Shown: positions 56,281 to 64,000 of the stretch, piece by piece
How positions within the stretch are numbered: the stretch's first letter is position 1
Layout: every line of letters starts with the position of its first letter
NCBI GenBank assembly: GCA_026168455.1
Contig: CM047429.1
Location: 37,494,066 to 37,558,065 of the forward strand
DNA length: 64,000 nt
Source of the DNA: Theocolax elegans
Lineage: Eukaryota; Arthropoda; Insecta; Hymenoptera; Cerocephalidae
Direction of reading: 5' to 3'
Notes under the pieces: model-generated
Told to the model about the DNA's origin: nothing
Databases searched by the model: none
The model's input: only the letters and a program-made list of their open reading frames with translations
Program-made: the position numbers and the translations under genes

Positions 56281-56440
56281 TGTACTATCTCATTCGCTCA
56301 AATGTCAGCACAAAATGAAATCTTTGCCCAATTCGTTAGAAAAAATAGTATATACGCACTTGTATCGTAATGTACTATTTCCTAACGAGTTGCACAAAGA
56401 TTTCATTTTGTGCTGACATTTGAGCGAGCGAGAGAGTACA
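56281..56440. repeat. 160-bp hairpin
   Basis: Arms of about 50 bp: 'tgtactatctcattcgctca', 'aatgtcagcacaaaatgaaa', and the near-perfect complement. The loop contains 'gcgcac' and 'gtaatgtacta' words that recur to 57130. Confidence 0.8.
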
Positions 56441-57341
56441 GTGCTGCAATAGTGGGCAAAAAAAATTTTCCACAATAGTAGTCACAATTATAAGAGAAAA
56501 AATTATTTCTCCCCGAACCTGCGCCTGAGACATCACCGTAACAAATTACTTTGTCTTTCATAATTCTGAGCACTATTGCAGGAAAATTTTATTTTGCGCA
56601 CTAGTGCGGGAAAGTATGTATCAATCAAACGCGTGCGCAAAATCAAATTTTGCGCATGGAGTTAGGAAAATTAATGTTCGATACACGTGTCCAAAGTACG
56701 TGATCCTTGCATACTTGTATAAAAAATAACTATTTCCTATCTCACAAGGAGAATCACACCCTTTGGAAACGGATCCTTACCAAACTCCAGGATATGATGT
56801 CTACTATAAAAATATGAAGAAAGCCGGAGTTTTAGATTCCGATGCCCTTTTTTATACGCAAGCAACATAAAATCGTGACGAGAAAATTCATTACTTTGAT
56901 CGCTTATAATGCCAAAACAAGTGCGCAAAATGATAAAATTATTTGATAAGGGGAGTGCATAACTTCACTCACTTAGGTGCCTCCTCTAATCGAATTTCGC
57001 ACAGTCTGTTAGGAAATATAGTATACAGTACGCGTGTGTAGGTGACTCCCGCACTCGTCTTTTTGCCACCCTCGCTTCACTCGGTCGGGAATCGCCCATT
57101 TTGCGCACTTGTGTCATAATGTACTAGAGATTAAAATAAAATATGCCTCTTTAAAAAGGGAAAATCTAAAGAAAATTATATAATTTTATCTTCGTTAAAC
57201 CGATCATAAAACTGTGTTCAGTTTTCATGAATTAACAGTACTCTTATGTCAACTTTGGTCAATTTTTAACTCAAGACCATGACAACCTATTAGTGAAATT
57301 ACTGAAAACCAAATTAAGTGTACATTACAGCTGCTCTATAA
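56441..57341. repeat. Relics related to MITE B and the 56-kb hairpin
   Basis: From 56746, 'cacaaggag' then 'ggaaacggatc' and 'tataaaaatatgaagaaagcc' follow the left arm of MITE B in diverged form. Several 'tgcgcaa' and 'taatgtacta' words suggest further degraded pieces. Confidence 0.5.
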
Positions 57342-57542
57342 ACAAGGAGAGGACCAACTATGCGGGCAATGGATCTTTACAAAACTCTAAGATATTTTTT
57401 CTATTATAAAAATGTGAAGAAAGCTGAGTTATAGATTCTAATGCCCTTTCTTATGATAGATATAAATAAGCAAAATAAGGAAAAATCTTGTTAAAAAACC
57501 CTCGACTTTGATTGCTTTTAACTCGGAAACAAGTAAATATAT

Positions 57543-58532
57543 GGGGTATTCCACGTGAACAAAATTTCCGATCAAAATTTTATAATGCACCAAATTTTGG
57601 GTACACATTGCAAATATTTCTCAGAATACAGAAAAAAAATTTTAGGTACTGGAATCTATTAGCTCAAAAGTTATTCTAACCTCAAACAGTGGCTTATTCC
57701 AAGGTTTTTTCAACACCAGCTGGGTTCACCGCTATTTAACTCAAAATCTATCAACTTTTACTATAGAACATTATATGTAACATTCGTTGCTAATCGTGTC
57801 TAGAATTTATTCTTCTAGGTTAGAATTTCTAATCTCAAGGTGAATGTTATATAAACTACATGTCAATATTCAACACAAAGAAAGTGCAAGTGCGCCACAA
57901 TTGATTTTTTTATGCAAAAGTTTAAAAGAAAGCTTGGAGCAATACCTTTCAAATGGTCTGTAGCATTTTTATGGCCTTCAATTCTGTAAAAAGTTATGAT
58001 AATTTAAAGAAAGAGAAAAAATTCACAAAAATTAACATGGTAATTCCCATTTAAATTTTTAAAAAAATTTCGTGTTTTTTTAAATTATCATAACTTTTTA
58101 CAGAATTAGAGGCCATAAAAATGCTACAGACCATTTGAAAGGTATTGCTCCAAGCTTTCTTTTAAACTTTTGCATAAAAAATCAATTGTGGCGCACTTGC
58201 ACTTTTTTCAAGTTGAATATAGACATGTAGTTTATATAACATTCACCTAGAAATTAGAAATTCTAACCCAGAAGAATACATTCCAGACACAATTAGCAAC
58301 GAATGTTACATATAATGTTCTATAGTAAAAGTTGATGGATTTTGAGTTAAATAGTGGTAAACCCAGCTGGTGTTGAAAAAAACTTGGATAAAGCCACTGT
58401 TTGAGGTTAGAATAACTTTTGAGCTAATAGATTCCAGTACCTAAAAATTTTTTTCTGTATTCTGAAAAACATTTGCAATGTGTACCCAAGCATTTCAAAA
58501 TTTTGTTTGGACCACTTCGTGTGGAATATCCC
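57543..58532. mobile_element. MITE A copy, full length
   Basis: Starts GGGGTATTCCACGTGAA and ends GTGGAATATCCC, with arms paired through 'aatgctacagac'. More diverged than the 21-kb copy. Confidence 0.85.
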
Positions 58533-58821
58533 ATATGCTTCCAAACTCAAATCCAAGAAAAAACTGAAATCGAGTACATTAGATTAAAAAAAAAAAGAAT
58601 GCTCAAATATCTTGATTTCGTAAAAGTTATGAAAGAAATAAGAATTCAGCCGTATTTTGATAAATATTTTGAATTAAAAAAAGTATTAATTTTCAGACCA
58701 AATATCAGTTAATTCTTATTTCTTTCATAACTTTTGCCAAATTAAGATATTTTAGCATCCCCTTTTTAAATCAAATCTATTCAATTTCAGTTTTCTTCTG
58801 GACTTGAGTTTGGAAGCATAT
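58533..58821. mobile_element. 289-bp MITE
   Basis: Inverted ends 'atatgcttccaaactcaaatcc' and its complement, with inner arms 'tctttcataacttttgc'. It lies exactly between two MITE-A ends. Confidence 0.75.
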
Positions 58822-59385
58822 GGAGCATTCCACACCAAGTGGTCCAATGAAAGTTTTAACATGCACAAAATTTTGAGGTACACACTGGAAATGGCGCGAT
58901 AGCGCCTGACGCAAGTATAGGCGCGAGAGCCATTATATACAGCTAACTAGCCCCCCAGATTTTTACTTTTTTATCATAACATTTTACAGAATTGAAGGCC
59001 ACCTACAAACTACAGAACGTTTAATAGGTATTGCTTTAAACTTTTCTTAGACTTTTGGATTAAAAAATCAATTGTGGTAAAGTTACAATTTTTTTGAGTT
59101 CAACATTGACATATAGTTTGTGGAAGAATAAATTCTAGACATATTTAGCAACCAATGTTACATGTAATGTTATATAGAGAAGTTGATAGACTTTGAGTTA
59201 AATAGCGGTAAACACAGTTGGTGTTGAAAAAAACTTGAAAAAACTCATTTTTTGAGGTTAGAATAATTTTTAAACTAATACATTCCACTATCAACAAATT
59301 TTTTTCTGTTTTCTGAAAAGCATTTCGAATGCGTACCTAAAATTTTGTGCATTTTAAAATTTTGATCGTACCACTTGAAGTCAAA
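58822..59385. repeat. Truncated MITE A copy
   Basis: It begins 'ggagcattccacaccaagtgg' and ends 'gatcgtaccacttgaagtc'. The left arm is cut after about 70 bp, where the 78-bp repeat sits, and the text resumes in the centre of the MITE. Confidence 0.7.
58893..58970. repeat. 78-bp repeat, copy 2
   Basis: Identical as read to 26210-26287. It replaces part of the left arm of a MITE-A copy. Confidence 0.85.
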
Positions 59386-59497
59386 AGTTTTTTAACAAGA
59401 TTTTTCCTTATTTGCTTATCTATCGTAAGAAAGGGCATTAGAATCCTTTAAAGATCCGATAAAGAAACGTTTCCCTCAGGGTTGATCCACTCTTTGT

Positions 59498-61304
59498 AAG
59501 TGTACATTTATCACTGTTGGCACCACTTTTTCATGTTGCACCTGCTGATCAGTAAATATTTAATACTTACAGTGCAAAATTTCCATGCATTGACGATATT
59601 CCACATACTGTAATGCTAGTGGTAATATATTTACCTAATTCAACCCATGAGGATTCCGATATTCTTTGTTGACAATAAGGAAATAGACTTTCTTCTCTCT
59701 GACTCGCTGAAATTATAGATCAAGAGATATCATGCAATGGTTAAAATTATTTGCGAGAACTCTAACTACCAGCGTTTACAAACCACTGCCTTGTGACTTC
59801 TATAGCATCGTTAAAAACGTTAGTACATCTATAGATAGCTTTTTTGCATCAACACCTGGTAGCATGCACATGTTATGCAGATACCACTGCAAGACGCTCT
59901 AAGCCTCATGTTTTTACTGTACACATGTACGTAAGCAGTCCAATAATATGCTGAAGAATATGGAAGGGTCCACAAATATAAAATATATCATCTTCTACTG
60001 TTTGATTGAAAGGCATCATACCCGAAAATGGAAAAAAAGTTCTTTGTTGTCAACCAAGCTGACAAATAAATTATAAAGGTACCATGGATAATCTTGATAC
60101 CAGTACTCTTGAGCTGGTAAGATCATGCTTTAGGTTTCACGTAATAATTAAATAAATAAAAGTGCTCAAAATTAATATAAAAGAAGTTGGTGAGTTACCA
60201 AAGATTTATTTCAGCTTTCAAAAGAACCGCTCAATAATTGACTTTACTGACCGTATACTGACGCAAGCTGGAGACGCATGAATGCAGGTGTTACATTACC
60301 AAACGTATGGAACATGGCATGTGTTGGTTTATGTAAAATGAACTTAGCTTATTGTCCCTCATATAACTGAACGGATGAGTAGAGAATGTGGACTTTCTAC
60401 TATACATTTCTGCTTCCGCACGAAAAGAGGGCGTATTTTAATCAATATGTTAGTATTTTGTATACGTGGACGCAGATGTATGTTTACGCGTGAATATCTA
60501 CATATGCTGGCAAGAATGGATATTTATTCTGGATAAAATTTCATGAATCAAGAAAATCATATTTTCAAAGTTACGACAAATTAGTGATTTATTTGTCGCA
60601 CTATAATAATTGTTGTTTTTATTATAATATGCAATTTTAATCTCTTAAATATAGAGATTATTTTGCAAGGTTATAATTTATATCGATCATAAAATTGTAA
60701 CTGTTCATAAACTTAAATATTTAGTTCACATTTAGTAGAACGTTGCATGATAGCACAAAAATAATTTGTTTACATCACAATTTTTTGAACAAATTTAGTG
60801 TTTTGTTTATCGTAGAGAGGACATTGCTACAATATATGGTCTATATTTTCAATAAAAAAATGCAGTTTGGATTTATTAAGGCTAGATTAGTGGCATTGTT
60901 AAGAACTACTATGCATTCAGATATGAAAATAGATACTTGTTGCATAAGACCTTTTGTAATATGTAATAAGTTCTGATGAATAAATAAATAGTTAACTTCG
61001 AGATTTGAATTTCTATTCTATATACAAATAATTAAATAATAACAGTCAAAAAGGTAAAACTTGTATTTCCCTTTACAGAAGGAGAATTATTCAGATATGG
61101 ATTCATGCATTTAATAAATATTCTATTTACTGACCATTTCATATAAATAAAACTCTTAATCCAGTTGATTGGGAATGCGTCGTGTTTCTTGACTACGGAA
61201 TTTCTTGAGATACTAACGTTAATAAATTTAATTGAAGCTCACTATCAATATAACAAATTCATAAAGAATTATTCTTATTAGACTTGGAAAGTTTTGCATG
61301 TGTG
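59498..61304. other. Low-repeat stretch, no gene defined
   Basis: Less repetitive than the rest. The minus strand has open pieces (for example GMMPFNQTVEDDIFYICGPF near 59970-60030) next to AG-like acceptors, which might be exons of an old gene, but no frame could be linked. The plus-strand frame at 60743-60976 has no recognisable feature. Confidence 0.3.
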
Positions 61305-61309
61305 ATGTT

Positions 61310-61358
<49 letters not shown>
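61305..61358. repeat. TA microsatellite
   Basis: Uninterrupted TA repeat forming the target of the adjacent foldback. Confidence 0.85.
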
Positions 61359-61360
<2 letters not shown>

Positions 61361-62366
61361 GTGGTTCTTAGTGAATTCGAAGATGAAAAAATGAATATTA
61401 CTATAACTGTGAGTATGTTTAGAGGTATCCAATAGTTCTCCTGCTGTTTTTCAGATATTTTTCGGGGCTATTATTTTAAGTTACAGAGAGTAAAAGTTGA
61501 CATTTTAGCACTTTTTGCATTGTATGGCCATTTCCATTAATTTGTAGCTCTTAGGGGATGCATTTTTCACTATAAACATAAATATAATTTTTTTGACATT
61601 TTCTGAATTTTTCATTAAAAATACTTTATCATATATATATATGCTGTCACATCTGCAGATTAGTATCATAATTCTTATATAGGTTATAAAATTAAAAATT
61701 CAGCATTATAAATCTTTAAAAATTAGTCTTTTATAATTATATTATAATATTTGTATTTTTAATACCTTGCAGGAGATTAGATTGATACTGAAAAAAGTGG
61801 ACATGCTTTTCTACCACTCCAAGGTAACTGCATGAATTTTTTTGCAATGATCATGCTAACTAATTAATCGTTATAAGGCAACAAATATACATTTCTATTG
61901 ATATTTCGCGCACTTTCCCAGATATTTTGATCATAAGTGGTCTTAATGATTTAGATCAACTCTGAAAATTTATTGACAGTTTCTGACTATAAAAAGACTT
62001 CTTTTAGACAGCATTAGGTTTCCAGAGTCCGGAGCAGAATTGCTGATTCTCATTATTTAAGGTTTAAATGGCTTACAAGAGTGTGACAGCATACATTTAT
62101 GACTTTAAAAGTATTTTTAATGAAAAATTCAGAATATTTTATAAAAAAAAATCACATTTATGTTTATAGTTTTATGCATCCCCTGGAAGCTACAAATTAA
62201 TAAAAATGGGCACATAATGCAAAACAGTGCTAAAATAGCAACTTTGACTCTCTGTAACTTAAAATAATCTGAAATATTCATGAGAGTTACTGCATACCTC
62301 TAGAACATCTTCCCACAGTTATAGGCATATTCATTTTCTTTATCTTCGATTTCACAGAGAACCACC

Positions 62367-62367
<1 letters not shown>
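61359..62367. mobile_element. 1.0-kb foldback, GGGTGGTTCT ends
   Basis: Inverted arms of about 310 bp start GGGTGGTTCTTAGTGAA and end 'agaaccaccc'. TA repeats lie on both sides. The central 390 bp is unpaired and shows no coding motif. Confidence 0.88.
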
Positions 62368-62397
<30 letters not shown>

Positions 62398-62400
62398 TCA

Positions 62401-63192
62401 CAGTCGCGCTCAGAAATTCGTAAACAATTTTCTTTTTATAACTGTAACTTTAATCTTTGATATTTCACGAACCCCTTGATATATTTAAAAAAATCAACGG
62501 CATCTGAAAGATTATATCAAAAACTATATTTTCTTAAGCAGTGGAATATATTTAATTTTATTTAGCTCAACTATTTCACGTTAAAATATTTTTCAATTTT
62601 TACGTATTTTTTATTTTGAAAAAGTTAGCTATAGTTTTTTAAAAAATAGAAGAAATTTAAAAAATTCCAACGCCGATGAAAAGTAAAGATAATTTTCTGT
62701 AAATTTGCCCTTTGGTAAAATTTTTGTATCTCGCTTCTACTCCAAGTAACTCGTGTTGAAACATAAGCATACACAAAAGTTCATATTTTAATTTATTCAT
62801 CGTATGATCGTGTTCGTTTACGTTTTATTAGTATATATATATATTCATTCACAATAAGAGTTATTTCTATATTTAACTTATATTTTTATATAGTTAATAT
62901 TATTTTCAATATATTAATTTAAAAGTATATAAAGTTCACTTGAAGAATGAACTCTAAATTTTTTTAATGATAAACAAATTATACAAAAAAAAATTATATT
63001 GACTTTTATGGTTACTCTACAGTTCAATGCTAATATCTAGGCGTGGAAGTTAGATATAAAAAATTTACAGAAAAAATTCTCTACTTTTCATTGGCGTTAG
63101 AATTTTTTAATTTCTATTATTTTTTTTAAAAAGTTACAGATTGAAATTATATTTATAAAAAGAAAATTGTTTACGAATTTTTGAGCGCTACA
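62401..63192. mobile_element. 0.8-kb Tc1/mariner-like MITE
   Basis: Ends CAGTCGCGCTCAGAAATTCG and the complement of 'tagcgctcaaaaattcg'. Arms of about 330 bp, diverged. CAGT ends at a TA-rich site suggest Tc1/mariner mobilisation. Confidence 0.75.
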
Positions 63193-63209
63193 ATATATCA
63201 TCGCTCCCG

Positions 63210-63345
63210 AATTAGAAGGTGTTAACTCAGAACCCGGATAAAAAAGATGCTAACTGAAAACCCGCCTAGAAAAGGTGCTAACTCAGAATCCGATTATAAG
63301 AGCAGCTATCTCAGAGTCCGCTTGGAAAAGGTGCTATTTCGGGCG
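63210..63345. repeat. Short tandem repeat, unit about 29 bp
   Basis: About four and a half units of 'aggtgctaactcagaa' plus 'cccgcctagaaa' variants. Confidence 0.8.
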
Positions 63346-63724
63346 TTAAATTTTGGTGTTCATTTTAAAGTTGGTACTACGCCTGAAATTTATAATATTA
63401 ATGTTAAATTTTAGCACGTGATACATTTGACTCAATATTATTTGCGCAAATGAAAATAATTGAATTCTAATTACAATTTCTAATATTCTTACTTTGTCTG
63501 TGTTTTATGAAAATATATGACAATTTTTTATTCAATTGTTATTTGTACAAAAGTTATAACCAACTATAGACAATTTTCAACAAAGAGATAATTATTTTAA
63601 ATAATTAAAATTAATAGTATATCCGCCCGCGTAAAAAAATGTACCTTCATATCAACTTTATATAAAGTTATGTTTGTATAAAGTTTATACGAGGTTTTCC
63701 AACGAGACATTCCCGAACTTGATT
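63346..63724. other. AT-rich spacer
   Basis: Nothing recognised. Confidence 0.4.
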
Positions 63725-64000
63725 ATTTTTTTTTTTTTTTTTTTTTATGTTATTTAACGTCGCTCTATTTATGCTGCCAGGGCTAATCAGCGACGGAGGT
63801 GAACGGTGTGTCTGTAAACAAAGCACATGTAGTTGAAACAGTGGTGCTTGTGTCCATCGGAAGATATCATCGGTCACTGTAATTAGTCTAATAATTACAG
63901 TTTCCTGTCCTCCCGATGGAACCACCGCGATCCTCTTTACATCTTCGCGTCCCTAACGTTCCCTATAGTTCAGATGCCCGTGCCTCTCATGCACTGAAAA
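63725..64000 (-). mobile_element. 3' end of a poly(A) retroposon
   Basis: On the minus strand GC-richer sequence runs into 'agcgacgttaaataacat' and then 20 or more A (63726-63748). That is a non-LTR element or SINE 3' end. The element continues past the window. The apparent 85-residue frame here runs through the poly(A) and is not a gene. Confidence 0.65.

Larger units (their letters stand above)
57342..59497. mobile_element. MITE B copy interrupted by nested elements
   Basis: The left end is ACAAGGAGAGGACCAACTA with 'tgaagaaagctgag'. The right end has 'tttttccttatttgcttatc' and finishes 'tccactctttgt', the inverted counterpart. Between the arms lie the two MITE-A copies and the 289-bp element, so insertion order can be read. 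Confidence 0.7.

Noticed and set aside
61359..63192. One compound element covering both foldbacks
   Set aside because: Ends differ (GGGTGG against CAGTCG) and each pairs only with itself, so they are two elements.

Overview
The window is eukaryotic, AT-rich and almost wholly made of transposable elements. Copia, Ty3/gypsy, R1-type and Jockey/CR1-type LINEs, Penelope, Helitron, piggyBac and many long palindromic MITEs sit together. With spliced GT-AG exons and a tRNA-Lys primer site, this points to an arthropod, most likely an insect; a hymenopteran such as an ant is a guess. No tRNA, rRNA, CRISPR or bacterial operon was seen. No ordinary single-copy host gene can be named with confidence.

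Layout. 1-3.1 kb: a MITE end and a decayed Copia element on the minus strand. 3.1-9.5 kb: a very young Ty3/gypsy element on the minus strand, with LTRs that differ only by one CT unit, a PBS, a PPT, gag, a textbook -1 frameshift signal and protease, but with most of RT, RNase H and integrase deleted. 9.5-14.4 kb: a putative LTR/PBS remnant, a small MITE, a broken piggyBac transposase between two palindromes, and a further LTR. 15.1-19.3 kb: the least familiar unit, a seven-exon gene directly followed by an intact 836-residue zinc-finger/transposase-like ORF. The two open frames meet at a TAATG overlap. 19.4-28.8 kb: long palindromes and a Penelope-like element with a GIY-YIG domain.

29-38.5 kb: a degenerate Helitron (minus strand) holding an LTR and a MITE, then a Ulp1-like peptidase remnant. 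The remnant is split by a full-length two-ORF LINE (32646-38273) with an exact 15-bp target-site duplication. 39.1-40.7 kb: a 1.5-kb piggyBac-type MITE with a TTAA duplication. 40.7-43.9 kb: a Cys-pair protein fragment and two LINE fragments. 43.9-47.2 kb: a 59-bp satellite with higher-order repeats. 47.6-48.4 kb: a G-rich minisatellite. 48.5-53.7 kb: a decayed protein-primed family B DNA polymerase with neighbouring unknown ORFs, a possible Maverick/virus-like relic. 53.7-63.2 kb: a series of nested foldback elements. The window ends in the poly(A) 3' end of another retroposon.

The young pieces are the gypsy, the LINE, the 53.7-kb palindrome and perhaps the 15-19 kb pair. They sit on a background of old, shifted and nested elements, as expected of heterochromatin or a TE island. 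Strand calls, splice sites and motifs were read by eye; family names are from recognition of motifs, not from searches.
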